From: Rhizoctonia solani
Lineage: Eukaryota; Basidiomycota; Agaricomycetes; Cantharellales; Ceratobasidiaceae
NCBI RefSeq assembly: GCF_016906535.1
Contig: NC_057376.1
Span: forward strand, 186,001 to 250,000
Direction of reading: 5' to 3'
DNA length: 64,000 bases
Under the pieces are notes generated by a model, which did not search any database, was not told the DNA's origin, and saw only the letters and a program-made list of their open reading frames with translations. This document shows, piece by piece, positions 46,643 to 59,679 of this stretch (its first letter is position 1; each line of letters opens with the position of its first letter). The position numbers and the translations under genes were made by a program.

Positions 46643-47559
46643 GTAAATGATTTAAAGAAAGTTTTTGCTAGATAGCGTACTTAGTGGGGATATATCAAAA
46701 CGGCACCTGTAGAACGTACAATTCGCAATCGCGCGATCATCACAGTATTATTGCCCAGTGTACAAATTATCGGGTACGGCAGCCCTGAGAGTATGCCTTG
46801 AGGTGCGCGAAACGCGCTCTTACCGGGTCTTATGGGAATAAATTGTCTTCCAGGGTCACGTGCAGTTTGTCGTTACAGTGCTTCTTTTGCATCCACCTCC
46901 ACTTCGTTATGCTTCTGGCATAAAGTCGTTTCCCCATTGGTGAAGTATATTCAGAGGATAAGATACCTTCGATTTCGTGATACCTACTTTAGAGTGATCA
47001 TGGTGACTTCGATTCCCTCATAATATGTTCTGCTTAACACGTCTGCCATCGAGTTTATCTAAGCCACCTCTAGAACAGCGCCATTGGGATTATAATGTTC
47101 TATTGAATATGCGTGACCGGCTTTTTTAATCGACAGCGTCAAATCTCGCGCTCATGACCCAACGGTATGTATATCGGGAGATATCGCTCTTCTGACATCA
47201 CTCACAGCCAAATCAGTTCAGGCGGAAATATGAGTATGGTCATGAGGGCCAGAAAGATGCTAGTATGTATCGGCTATAGTCGCACGTGAATTCTATGTCT
47301 CTTCTCTCTCTAGAATTACTCTATATAGACCTGTAGAACGGAGATAGTATCTAGTAAGGCAATCCATTGAATTACCAGTCAGAACGTATACGACCAACGA
47401 GAAACCTCTCCTGGGCAAATAATTACGGACCTGGAACCAATTGAGGTCTCTGAGAACTCAAAGAATTTGACAATACCGGTGTTTTGTAGCGTTCTCACCG
47501 GTTATTGATAGTATATTAACACGACCTTATTGCCTCTAAGAATTCATACTTTCAAGAGC
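46643..47559. other. divergent promoter region with conserved GC-rich inverted repeat
   Basis: Between dehydratase copy 2 (minus) and the rhamnosidase (plus). TGCGCG-AAA-CGCGCT at 46804-46818, about 165 bases upstream of copy 2, parallels the inverted repeat about 145 bases upstream of copy 1. No gene is supported. Confidence 0.45.
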
Positions 47560-50500
47560 ATGCGCCCTCTGTTAGTATCTGCATTGGTCCTTGGGACCTT
47601 TTACATGCCTTGTATTGCGGTTGGCCAGCCCCATATTAGCCCTCCAGTTTTTCTTGGCCAATCATCAAAACCAATAGTACCATACACCTTTCGGCCCACC
47701 AGGGTCCACTCGACTAACGGGACTGTCGCGAATGCTGAAAGTCTCGTCCAGCCTAGCGGGCCCAGTAGTCGTAACGGCTCTCAGGGGGCAACGAAGCTAT
47801 CTCCAAACTCGAATATTATCTTGGACTTTGGTCTGGATGTTGGTGGATATCCAGTATTTGAATTCATTCCGGGAACTCCGGAAAACACTGCAGTTATACG
47901 ATACACGGTATCAGAGTCACTTGCGGCGCTGAAGCCCGGTGTTGGCGATGGATATCCCTTTATGGGTCATGCAGGAGCTCGATTTCGATCAGAAGCTATT
48001 ACTGTATCTGGTTGGGGAGGGCGATGGCTCGGAACGGGGATTCAAGGCGGACAGCGATTCATTCTCATTGAACATGTCAATGGGGCGGCAGATGTGTCTA
48101 TCAGTGAAGCCGGATTTCAAGGTAGTGTCCCACCCTTGCGCTAGCTAACTTTGGCTGACGCTCCTGGTAGCCGTCACTGATGTTACTCCGATGTCCGATC
48201 TTCCTGGAAGTTTCAACTCGAGTAAGTGGTAATTTCTAACTTTAGTCGCTATTAAAACCTTCATTAGGTGATGACTATTTAAATGAGCTGTGGATAACTG
48301 GTGCTCGTACCGTCCAGCTGGGCTGTGCGAGCAAAGGCAGTTTTGCTCCAGCCTGGCATGTATGTCTGGGTACTGGATATTTATTGGGTAAATTCTTATT
48401 CAAAGTGGTTAGGTTTCTGCGATAGGGACGCTTATTGAGTCAAAGAACATCGCTATCCATGAAAAAAGTCAAAATTGGGGTCAAATCGACTTTAGCCTTT
48501 CGCTATACATTGTTAGCGGCTCGATCTTTACAGTGAACAAGGGTGGCCAATTTGCTCCTGATCCCGGTGCCACCGAATTTTATCTTACAGTCGGGCGTAA
48601 CGGGACTGGCACCTTCTCACGATACGATGGTTCATCTGTCGACATTCCAGAAGGAATTTTGTCTACTGGAAAATGGCATAATGTCAAATTCTCGGTCCGC
48701 GGCGATAGTAATGCTACCATGACGGCCAGCATCGATGGGGTCGAAATTGGAGCTGTATCATATGGTATGTTCTCACCCCAAGTATGCATAAAATGGTCGA
48801 ATTAAGGCCACGTTAGATGGTATTTCATCATCTGGGCCGTTTGGGCTCTCAGCTGGTAGCGATACTGCAATCATTGTGAAGAACCTGCTTGTTCGGGACA
48901 TTGATGAGAAAACGCTGTATTTCAACAGTCTGACAAGTCAGAGTGCTTTAGAAGATTTCGCGACCGGAACTAATTACTACGGAGTTTGCTTTGGTGCGTA
49001 TATGCGTTATATCTTGCGGTGACTCTTCTCATTTGACCTACTTAGACGGTGCTAAGAGAGACCGAGTCGTATGGGCGGGTGATTTCTCGATTTTTGGACC
49101 CACAATCGTCAGTACCAAGCTTAAGGCTTAATCTACAAAGAATTATAGTAGTTTATATGGTTGACCTTCTTGCTTAGTTTTACTCCACCGCAAACACTGA
49201 AGCGGTTGCAGGAAGCCTGCTATTATTTACGGGGGTACAGGACTCCCAAGGACAGATATCGAGTTCGGTTCTCGCCAGTGTAATCCCTTCCGAAGTCCCA
49301 ACCAATGATTGGAAGAGTAGTAATTTTTATTCAGTTATGTGAGCTATCAAACTCTGTGGTGACATGGATTCTTCCTATCCTAATTGTGCTACAGATATGC
49401 TATCTCGTCAGCGAATGCCTGGTATGAATGGTATCAATACACCGGTGATACTCGGTTCGTCAATAAGTGGTGGCCTGCAATCAAGCGCGACATCGAATAC
49501 GGTCTCTCTTTTCTTGACAAGGAGACTGCTCTTATTACCGTAGAAGGTCCCGCAGCTATGGACTTTGACTACTACGACGGACCCACCCCAGGCACCCATA
49601 TTGGCGCAAATTCTATTGTCGTCTGGGCTCTCCGTAATGCTGCTCTCATCAGCGATAGCCTCGGTGACTCCGTTGCTCTGGAATATCGAGAGACTGCGGA
49701 CAAGATCGAAAAGGCGGTCAATGATCGGCTGTTTAGCAATAGTACGGGCGCATATATACTCGTAGATGGGAACAATGCCGTCGGAATAAGCCAGGATGGC
49801 AATGCAGTCCGTCAGTTTCGCCTGCATACCAGAGCCTACACTCACCTGAGGAGATACAGTACGCGATACTATCTGGCATCGCGAGCGCGCCAGGTGCACC
49901 GAGCTCAGCGGGCGCAATAATTGAAGCTATGCGAATGCTTGACACACCATTCGGACCTCTTTCGTTCTCAAACACAAGCCGGTTCCTTCCAATCGTGTCA
50001 CCATATGCATCTGGCTTTCATACATGGGCAGCGTTCGAAGCCGGGATGGACGATGAAGCATAAGGCTGATGCGCACGGTATGGAAGAACCAGACAGACGT
50101 GAATAACCCGTGGTACACAGGGATGACATGGGAGTTTATAAGTACGTGTGATCCGGCCACCCCTACCTTGCCAAAGGTATACTCACTTTCACGATCAGAC
50201 GGAACAACTGGAGAGCCGTACATACCAAACTATTCGTCTCAGGCTCATGGATGGGGTAGTGCTCCTACCTGGCAGCTATCTCGCTACGTGCTGGGTGTGT
50301 CTCCCGCAGTACCCGGCTACTCGACATGGTCTTTTGCACCCCGTACGGCCAACCTGAAGTATGCGAACGGACGTGTGCCAACACCATGGGGAACAATCGT
50401 TGCATCATGGGAGACTACTGGGTCTGGGATTGATATGCGAATCAGTGCGCCGCCTGGGACGAATGGAACAATTGTGGTACCAGGAGCCGCGAACAAAACA

Positions 50501-50641
50501 GTGAGTATTAACGGAATAGGCATCAGACTGAGTGGAAACGATAGTCTACCGGTGGGAGTTACATGGGCCAGAGTAGAGGGAGATGTGTACCGACTGCACG
50601 TAACAAGTATTGGAGCAGAACTTGCTATTTCTACTTCATAG
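47560..50641 (+). CDS. secreted GH78 alpha-L-rhamnosidase (two apparent frameshifts)
   Basis: Start 47560 gives a signal peptide (LLVSALVLGTFYMPCIAVG). About eight exons (first ones 47560-48121, 48171-48221, 48268-48387) encode a large glycoside hydrolase that would release terminal L-rhamnose from plant polysaccharides or glycosides outside the cell. GH78 features: N-terminal beta domain (IILDFGLDVGGYPVFEF), DDYLNELWITGARTVQL, a laminin-G-like insert (FYLTVGRNGTGTFSRY, GKWHNVKFSVRG), the catalytic-domain RDRVVWAGD, SANAWYEWYQYTGD, FDYYDGPTPGTHIGANSIVVWALR, and the late SSQAHGWGSAPTWQLSRYVLGVSP. The frame slips by one base near 49812 and again near 50058; coding is well conserved between and after the slips. 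Many N-glycosylation sequons are present. Confidence 0.82.
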
Positions 50642-52314
50642 AAGACTCTTACTACTCACAGTATCAGCTGCTTGTGATGTATCGCTAAATGTGCGAAGTA
50701 TAAAAATGCTAAAAGTGCACAGATTAAATATTTGAGTGGGTAAATAGCTGATCATTATTGTTCGAATGCATGTGGCGCTATGAACTTAACGTCACATTCA
50801 CAACTCAATCGCAGATTGCGTATACCACCATCATCCCCCCAAGTACCTTCCTCAGCAGTCAAGTGTAATCTAACAAGGTATCAGTGCTGCCCTTCGTAGT
50901 CGGCAAGATTTTGTTGAACTTTTATCCTGATTCGAATTCAACCGCTACTGTATGTGTCTGGGACTATTGGCAGCAAACGAGAGATCGGATGAGCCTGAAT
51001 TTGAGGGAGGTTTACAATACATCCACTTTTCACTCTTTCTCGGTTCAGTGATTTTCCCTTCTCGATATGTCTACGCGTCTGTGTTCCAGAGGTTAAAGAG
51101 GGGATACCCTTGTATATGCACGCGTTTGGCCGTCGGCGCTTGTTCTGTAACGCCAAGGTCTTCCCGAAATGTTAGGGCCTCCTATCCACTACATATTGTA
51201 TGACAGCAAGGACCCACAGACTTTTAGTGTCACTGAAAAATTCATACAACCCCTCCCCCCCATGGAGCTGTTAATACTGAAAAGGCATGTCTGAATCGGT
51301 GGGCCATTTGATGCATTATTTATTGTAAGCTGTGCATAGATTCGCCTACGGTTAAATCGTGTGAAAGTCACCAGTCTGGTTCTGAGTCAGCGCTTTAGAT
51401 CAATGGGAGGCAATAGACGAATTAACTCCAAGTCACTTCAAATGCCGTCAAAAGATAAGCTGTATGATGCTCGGAGCATATAATAAATGATTTAGGCTCT
51501 AAAAGCTCGACCCCCTTATATAATACATACCAAGTAACGGGGGACATCATGTATATACTAGCTTGCTTTATTTTCAGCAATACCGAGTGTTATCTCATCT
51601 TGATTTCGCAGAGATACCCATATAACTCGATTACAAAACACCATAGTATCCGGCTTAATTCGTTAGGGCTATGAATGGCTGACCTTCATAAAGGGTGCAG
51701 AGGAGAGGGCCCAAATACCGTTCGGCATAGCCCCGGCCTGGGAATGTCGAGTGGTCCCTCTGATGTCGTGCCGCTTTTCCGCATAGTGCAGCTCGCATTT
51801 GACCGTAGTAGTATATATCAAAACTTCTAGCGGATGTCACATGTTACTCGGTGTCAGTATGGTGGTGTCGATGGGTATAATCAAGACTAACTACTTGAGT
51901 ACCTAAGGTTTCAGAACTCTTGTATCTTATAATTTACAGAATTTGTGTGGGTCGACAGCTTCAGAGACTGCATATTACAAACAACACCATGTGGTGAAAC
52001 AGGAAAAAGGGTTACACGGTAGGCTACATGGCAGACATTACGTGTGAAGTAAGTGTCAGGACAGAGTCCAGGCTCTCTGACGTGACCCTTCCACCCCGAT
52101 TCTTGTGCGGTGCCCAGTTGATACCCTGCTGGCAGGACCCTGATTCACAGCGTTAACGGAGATCGTACGACTATTATCTGATAAGATATTGGGCATTACT
52201 CCACAATCTCACGATGTTCAAGCTACTAAAGAGGGCTGAATTCGGCCCAGCCTCACGACCACCACGACACGTACAGTAATTGCCCTCCTAACTCAGCCTG
52301 AATAATAGTACAAA
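50642..52314. other. intergenic interval of about 1.7 kb
   Basis: No ORF beyond about 80 codons and no splice-joinable coding block. The last bases form the promoter of the F-box gene. Confidence 0.45.
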
Positions 52315-53383
52315 ATGGCCAGCTCTTTGCCTACTGAAGTTCTCATTGCTATATGCGAACAAGCATTCGTTGAGTCAGGCAAGCAGTCTACCAAATCGAG
52401 AAAGAGAAAACAGACCGGCTCCGAGCTGAATGTCTTTAAACCCTGCGTGCTGGATCTCAAATCGCTTAGTTGTGCCTCACGTCGGTTCCGCGAGGTGGCC
52501 GCCCCATTACTTTTCCGGAATATCTGTGTCAGAACTCGGGAGCAAGTAGTTGACTTGGTTCGTAGTAGACTATTTGCCCACGTTTAGTAAGTCTTGAACT
52601 AATTCTGTTCCATGACCCAGGTTTGATTGAGTATCATTTATGATTTTGTAGCCATGTTCACTTCCCAGCTATCAATATTCTGACCTGCCGACGGCCTCTT
52701 GGACCACATATCATGAAGCTCATCAAACAAGCACAAAGCCTTAAATTAGCTTCTTTGGAGCCGGCCTTTTACACAGATCTAAATAGATCTAGGCTATCTC
52801 TTGAGCTCACATTCCCGGCTCACTCGGCTCGAAATATATGGCGAGGTTAATCTACCTCACGTGGATGGCATGAGTGTCCTAGCGGATCTCGTTCCTCGTC
52901 TACCGAGAACAATTCGGACTCTTGCCGTAACCTTACCGGGAAGTAGACCATCAATAGGTGGAATCGAGGTGAGCAACACATATCTTGCTGATGAACGGTC
53001 TTACCGTCATAAAGTCTCTTTTCGCCCAAGTAACGCCAGAAGGGACAGTTCATCACTCGTTGTCTAGGCTCGAACACTTATACATGTCGATGCAATTGCC
53101 CCTGCAGCTTTCGCTATCTCCGGCCGAGCTTGCACTACCGATTGCCCGGCGTTTACCTAGCCTAGATTTAATTGCCATTGCTCCTCATAGAGGGTCCCAA
53201 TCGGTGATGCCGTTGCATCTGGGAGATCCGGGTGGATATGGGTGGGGAATGAGTGGTGATAGGGTAGAGGTATGGAAAGTAGGTCGAGATGTTCGATGGC
53301 AACCTACCCTGGGTGACGGTAGAGAGCAAGGTCCGATTACCACTATCATCAACGTCGGCACTTTTGCTGGTATGAATGGATAG
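52315..53383 (+). CDS. F-box/leucine-rich-repeat-like protein (one apparent frameshift)
   Basis: Exon 1 (52315-52586) encodes an F-box-like start: SSLPTEVLIAICEQAF, then LKSLSCASRRFREVAAPLLFRNI, the usual Leu-Pro-x-Glu and Cys/Arg-Arg-Phe pattern by which such proteins bind Skp1 in SCF ubiquitin ligases. Exon 2 starts at 52652. Its frame is open until about 52798, where coding shifts into LTRLEIYGEVNLPHV, a leucine-rich repeat. The intron 52973-53019 then joins GGIE to SLFAQVTPEG and SRLEHLYMSMQLPLQLSLSP, ending at 53383. Basidiomycetes have large families of such F-box genes, and the target is unknown. The shift at 52798 (one base gained or two lost) leaves doubt whether the gene is functional. 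Confidence 0.6.
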
Positions 53384-53658
53384 TTCATTCCCTTTTACAC
53401 TACTGGCTCTCGAATTAATGAAACATAGCATCGCTTCCAATTCCAATTCCTATTCTGGGGTCCTTCCTCACGTACCAATCTTGAAACTCTCTGTCCATTA
53501 GCGCGCTACTCATACAATAGGAAGTGCTGAAGAGAGTTGACCTAGTGTGAAGCTCGTAACCTAATGTATCATTCCTCTGAGCAATTACTCCAAAATTACT
53601 GTAACAAATTGTGACCCATATATAACAACTCCGCACTGGAAGCTCATCACATAACCCA

Positions 53659-56329
53659 TTATACAATGAGGCGGAAATTGGGGTGCAACGAACCCAGACG
53701 TGCAATATCTTGCTCGGATGCGTCCAAGCGGTAATCTCTCTCGCCTCTGGCCCGGCGGCGGTTTTCTCGCATGTTATGAACCATAAGGATAGCCTGCGTA
53801 TCGCACATTTTAAATGATTATTTCTACAAGTAGTATTGCTTTAACTTACGACCAACGCAAAGAAAGTAACCTGACCACCAAGTTGTACGCTGTTTGCCTA
53901 AATGAAAGTAGGTTGGTTCTACTTGTCAAATCAAACTGAAAGAGAGTAATGTGGGCTTACAATACGATATCTGGGTCTATTTTATAGTTGGTTTGGTATG
54001 ATGCATCCTATATAAAAGGCTTATAGTACTCACGAATCGCCCGGTAAATATATCCAAGATGTTATGATTGGGCCTATAGTGCCGATAGCGACAACTAAAG
54101 CTGAGCTCACAGCCCTGACTGTATTAGGCTGCAATTATCATAAGAAGTTTTATTGGAGACTGTTATTCTAATATATTTGGTTTAACTCACTGCAGAATTA
54201 TTGGTCGCCTTCGTAATATTCAACAGTATTGGCAGGCTAAGCATGGACTTGAAATAAGTGATTACTTACCCAGCTTAGTAGCATCGGGCCTTGCGGAAAT
54301 GCACCCATGGCAATTAAGAACATGGCTGCATAATTGGCCCGAGGGTTCGCTGTTCCTAACAAAATAGCCAGACCCGATATGACGAGCGGGGCAAAAAATA
54401 GAAGCCAGATACCCCTGCGGCCACTACGGAATGAACCATACGCAACTGTGATGGCGAACACGGACGCAACCACCTTGTCATCGAGTATATGCGTACTTTA
54501 ACGTCATTTATCACAAGAAAGGATATAGTAGATACTCACATAGGGAGGAACCGTGCGCAATTGAGATTGAATGGTCGAGTAGCCCATGTTCTTCATCAAA
54601 GTAGGCATAAATAATGATATTCCTTGAACCACAATATTATCGAAAAGGAAACAGACCTGCTAAATGGCTCGTTAAATCTCCAAAAGATAAGCGATTGCGG
54701 CTTACACCACAAATCAATGTGTTCAAGTCCTTGAAGGCTCGCCACCATGAGTCGCCTTGAACCGCTTGGGACCCCTTCCGTGAAATAGTTAGTGAAAAGC
54801 GGACTACTTATAAAGATAGAATCTTACAGCAGTATTTCCGTTGTCTTCGTCTTCCATGAGCCTCCGGACAGCGATCATTTTCTCTCGTTCGTCCAGGAAT
54901 TTATTTTTCTCGATCGAACCAGGGAGAAAGTAGAAGCCTGCTAGGCCCAAGGCAATCGTGATTGCACCTTCTACCAAAACTGAGAAGGGCATCAGTAAAA
55001 GTTGCCGGTTCATTCGGATGTGCTAGAGACGCACAGATGTTACGCCATGCTCCACTTGGGCTGTCAATGACCACTGTTAGGAGATCAAGTGCTCAACGCT
55101 CTGAATCAATCTCAACCTACAGCCCCTTCAACCTGGGAATCTTGAGGAGCCCAGAAGCTAGCAATCCCCCGAATGCGCCGCTGAGCGTGGATGCCGAGGC
55201 TAACCATAGAAGCAAGTCATTCGTACCGCGAGACAATAACGAACGATGGGCTTAAGCTTACAAAATATACCAACACGAAACACTAACTCGTCACGTTTGT
55301 AGTAAGTACTTAAAAAGAACGCTACGCCAGGCATCATGCCACCTTCGAAAACACCTAATAGCGTGCGTACAACTATAAATCCAGCTATGGGATATACCGG
55401 ACATATATTTTTTGAGCTCGAAAGTGATCAGTTCGACATTCTGGTTCCACTCACCAAAGTTTTTGATGAATGCGGTACTGAAACAAACTAGCCCAAATCC
55501 AATAACGAGAATAGGAACTGGTTGTTGGACAGAAAGTGAATAATTAGGAGTGAAGTTTTTATGGCTTGAAGTTGCAGCTCACTCCATATATCCGCTCCAA
55601 CTCGCTTTAGTAGCAAATTCGAGGGGACTGTATGATGTATGGTCATATTATAACTATTGTCCCAAATATCGATGGATATGTACACACCTTCAGAAAGGGC
55701 ATATGTGATGTAGAAAAGTGAAAGCCCAATATTGTCTGGTGCGCCGTCACCGTCAGTCCAATGGTGCCAAGTGTCGGTTCTTGTACTCACATTGATACCC
55801 AACTAAACCGATATCCTTTTCTAGCCCTGCACTCTGGTCATTTCAGTCTATTAATCGCTAAGCTTTCTTGTATGACTGAGTATATCTCACTTTGCGTTTC
55901 CAATGTTCGTGCGGCTGCCAAGGAGTTCGAAGGGAGGGGGGGGGAGATTCAAAACATGGCTCATATTGAGAAGGTGGATTTAATCCCAGAGCAACTTACT
56001 CAACTATACCCACGTAAGCTTGCTATCTTCCTGAAAACTAGCTATACTTACTGAAATTTGCCAAATACAGAACCGTGACCACTGGGAGTATTCGCCAATC
56101 TAATTATAAACACGTATAAACAAAGTCAGTTACAAGTCAATTAGATGTAGGCACCACTTGGAACCGTGAACAACAAGTAATAACGAAACCTACCGAGTTT
56201 TCTGACGAGTTGGCTCTCTTCATCATTACTCCACGCGGTCGAAGTGGACTTCAGAGGTGACTCCGATGAGATAGATTTGGGTGACTGATTCTCGGTACTC
56301 CGTGTCTGCTCTTTTTCGATAGGTCCCAT
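53659..56329 (-). CDS. MFS permease of the allantoate/Dal5 (anion:cation symporter) family
   Basis: Many short exons on the minus strand, start 56329, stop 53659. Cytoplasmic N-terminus with Ser/Lys, then the family signatures in order: DWRILPVVTVLYLANF, RTNIGNA, GLEKDIGLVGYQ, NIGLSLFYITYALSE with VPSNLLLKRVGADIW, VVRTLLGVFEGGMMPGVAFF with YYKRDE, ASTLSGAFGGLLASGL, GAWRN, VEGAITIALGLAGFYFLPGS, FLDEREKMIAVRRLMEDE, DSWWRAFKDLNTLICG, VVQGISLFMPTLMKNMGYS, RRGIWLLFFAPLVISGLAIL, AMFLIAMGAFPQGPMLLSW, VSSALVVAIGTIGPIITSW, and a C-tail NMRENRRRARGERDY. Twelve transmembrane helices are expected at the plasma membrane. Relatives carry allantoate, nicotinate, pantothenate, biotin or other organic anions; the substrate here is open. 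It lies about 3 kb beyond the rhamnosidase, but no functional link is shown. Confidence 0.85.
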
Positions 56330-58402
56330 TTCGAACCTGTAGTTATTGCCGCGCCTGAGGAATGAATTACTGCCAAGGGCGCACGTATCTATTTATTTGC
56401 GTCTGGGGGTCAGCGCTAGGTGGACCGAATAATGTCATATTTGCCACGACACACGATCCCGGGGTGTCTGCCTTTTCGCCGTGTACTTTGATGTAGGGAA
56501 TTGAGTTGGTTCTAAGCCGTTCTCATATGCACTCAATATTCACACAGTGTCTAGGCATTCGTGGAGCAAAGAACTATTTGCAAGGGGGATGTCCGTGCGT
56601 ATCGCATTGTGAAAACCGACCATGTCGGAGAACTCGGGATTCATTATAATACCGATATCCTCAAACAGCGTGACCAAAGTCGTTTCTAAGGTCACAACCT
56701 CACTAAGTTTGGATGAGAACCCAATTCCCGGATTGTGAAAACGTGCATTTTACCATAAGCGGGAGATGGGTTGTTGGTATGAAGTCAAAATCGTGGGACC
56801 CTAATAGACTCCCGAGACTAGCAAGCTATTAAATAAGCAGAGCAGTAAACTAGCCTAAGAGGTACCGATGGTATAACCTTTGTGTGTTCAGCCTTTAATT
56901 AATACATATCTATCTGAACATAGGCCCCATTGTTAATACTTTGAATAGGTAACTGTCAGAGAGCACAGCCAGTCCATCGGAGGTAAACGATATCGATTCA
57001 AATAAAATGAATACAAAACAGGATTGTTCGTAGTGAATGGGCGGATTGTCTGAAACTAAGGACCTCATGAATCCAAAACTTGCAACTTTGAAAATCTATC
57101 ACCAGCAATGTTCAGGAACCATTATAGAGGTCGACTTAGTTTAACTTTTATAGCACCTGCAAAGTTGATGATTGTCTACAACTACAATACCCGCAGATTG
57201 GAAGTAACAGTTTCCCGATATATTTATGCGCATACAGCCGGCCCTTGGAATTAATACCAGGAATAGGTAGAAAAGAGTGCAATAATGTGACATCTTCAAA
57301 CTCCATGTTAATGCTGGGGTAGACAATGATGTTTTATAATTCGAGGACAAGGGGACGCAGATAACCGTTTCTGAAGTATATGAAGTCTATACACTATCCT
57401 TTCTTGGCAAAGGTAGATTGAACGAAAAAGATGGATTAACCGCTAAAATACTCGGTAAGATAAGAGTAATAATGTATGCATATAATCTAAAGTGTGTAAT
57501 TATTATCCCCCAGAGATATTAGCCTTGGTATTCCTGAAACCTATCCACTCGAATAGACCAACAGTTGGTACCATCAACTGTTTTATCACAAGATATCAAC
57601 CGTTTCAAGAATACAATGGCCAACGGTGTGGACTTTCAGGGCGCAAAAGATCGTGCGTTACACGCGGAGTGCTGGTAGGATCCGACTAGTATTTTCAGAC
57701 TCTGCATCCCAGCTCATCCCGTGTGCCATCGAGTTAGAGATTTTGCGTTTTTTGGGCGCGGATGATTGGCAAATCTGGACGCCATGCGAAATTTCTGTAC
57801 TTTTTGGGATCACCGTGATCACCGTGCACGCACCTACCATTGACGCTATAAATTAGTGTACGTAAGCAGTCCCATTGAATTGGAGTTCGAAGGTTGATAG
57901 TGGGCGGACGGCAGAGCCGCAAATGCGACTGCTACCAAGGTTAACACCACCGGCGTTTTTCTTTTCTTTCATGTTGCGTTTTCACACCTATGCCCGAAAC
58001 TCCAATAATATTTTGCCCGTAATAATCGGGAATACCATGATCGCCAGAGCTAACCATGAGCGGTTGATGTTGATGGCCCTTAATCCTCAAGTAGCGACTC
58101 GGGCTCAGATGACTCTCCGGCACAATCGTTGTGGTCCGGCTCGCCTTGGCAAAGTAATTGACAATGATCCACTTACTTCTCTTGAAACCTAAGGCGGATC
58201 TTGGAATCGCCACCCTCTAGTTTTACAACCAACGGACCTTGATTACAGTTCAGGATGGTATTGACTAGGTGTTCGGATCCTCAGTCAAGCAAGCTATATA
58301 CATTGCTGCATTCCAGTTTGGAGTAGTCAACAAATCAGTTTTTCTCTTCATCTTTTCCATTCTATACTTATCAATCTTTCTTATATAATTAACCTCTCAG
58401 CA
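56330..58402. other. intergenic interval of about 2 kb
   Basis: No supported gene. A 69-codon minus-strand frame at 57141-57350 with a hydrophobic stretch and four Cys was considered and not called. The last part (TATA-like TATATAATT near 58383) precedes the acetyltransferase. Confidence 0.4.
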
Positions 58403-59096
58403 ATGTCTTCACCTCGATCCGAATACTCTGATGCTTCTTACGCATCTGAGTTCGATGCGGCTTCTGTTGTACGTATATGACCATTTTGGGAGAGAATATG
58501 CCATTTTATTGACCTTTGATGATACCCCACAGGTATACCGCCCTATGAATACCTGTGACATGGCCAAGGTTGAGACCCTTCATGTGAGTCGAGTTTTCCA
58601 GATGCCTTGGATTAACATTCCAACTACCTGCCCGCAGAATGAGTTGGTCAAACAACGGCTACCTCGGATGTTCCTTCATCAATCACTCTATCATCCGCAC
58701 CGCCGCACCATTGTGGCCGAATACCCAGTCGAGTCTGGAAAGCCTGTTCTAATTGGGTTTGCTTCTGCCCATGTCACAACTAAGCCGGATTGGCCGGTGG
58801 CACTTGAGCCCGAGGTGGACTTGCTGAGCTTAGCCGTTGGGCCGGAGTATAGACGTCATCACATCGCGGAGAACCTGATCAAAGCTGTGACCGCTTCGTT
58901 GGTCAACACCTGTCGGTTCAAAGCGGGTGAGGAAGGGGCGCTCGTTCATGCTGATATTCGCTGCGGACATGTAAATCGGGCATTCTTTGAGCAAGGAATG
59001 GCCTGGCAGGAGGACAAGGAGTTCCAGGGACCTTGCCTTGGGCAAGGTGCGACGCGACCCGCTTTGTTACGCGCGTTGCGGTCTAAATTAAAGTAG
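58403..59096 (+). CDS. GNAT-family N-acetyltransferase
   Basis: 209 residues in two exons, 58403-58468 and 58533-59096 (630 nt). A Ser/Tyr/Asp-rich N-terminus (SPRSEYSDASYASEFDAAS) is followed by a GNAT fold. The acetyl-CoA-binding motif A is visible as VDLLSLAVGPEYRRHHIAENLIKA (R/Q-x-x-G/A type), preceded by the beta strand of IGFASAHVTTKPDW. The C-terminal part includes ALVHADIRCGHVNRAFFEQGMAW, the motif B position. It transfers acetyl from acetyl-CoA to an amine; the substrate is not evident. The frame is intact with one typical intron. Confidence 0.72.
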
Positions 59097-59679
59097 ATTT
59101 GTTGAGGATATTTATGGACATGAACTTGTAACCTGTAGCTTACGCAACGATTTCCAGACCGGTGTTATTCTTGAATCAAGTCTTGGCAATGTTACACTTG
59201 TGAGAGAGATATGTGAGCCTCATGCGTACGCGTGGAGAATCATCTGCCATACATCCGATGATCGCGGAGTCACAGAAAATAGAGCTGCTCAGGATTTGGC
59301 TCGGGCATCTTCTTTGACGAAGAGACGTAGTTGAGTTGGTTAAACAATATTCGGGTGTATACGAGTTCCCAAGAGATAGTCGCAGCAGAATGGAAAAAGA
59401 AAGCCGATTGAAGAAGTTGATGGAGACGTGGATTTGACGTGAGTGGAGTGGTCTGGGACTCAGAGGCCGCCCGATCGCCTGATTACATAATGAACTTAAT
59501 CGGTGGAGGTGATCACTTTTTTCGCTCTTATAACGAACGACGATGCTGCTCCTCACCCCAGCTGCATATTCCAACTAATCACTGTCTTTTGACTAAACGA
59601 CCAACCCTAATCGACTCAACACTCTATATTCAGTTCTGCTAACCTTCATTCCATTTTTACACTAATAAATCGATTTACC
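59097..59679. other. intergenic region
   Basis: 3' flank of the acetyltransferase and promoter of the PABA synthase gene. A 132-codon minus-strand frame inside shows no features of a real protein. Confidence 0.4.

Noticed and set aside
47560..56329. A rhamnose-use gene cluster (rhamnosidase plus MFS permease)
   Set aside because: The permease belongs to the organic-anion Dal5 type rather than a sugar transporter, an F-box gene lies between, and no rhamnose-pathway enzyme is nearby.
57141..57350. Possible small secreted Cys-containing peptide (minus strand)
   Set aside because: A hydrophobic stretch and four Cys are present, but there is no promoter, splice or conservation evidence. Left uncalled.
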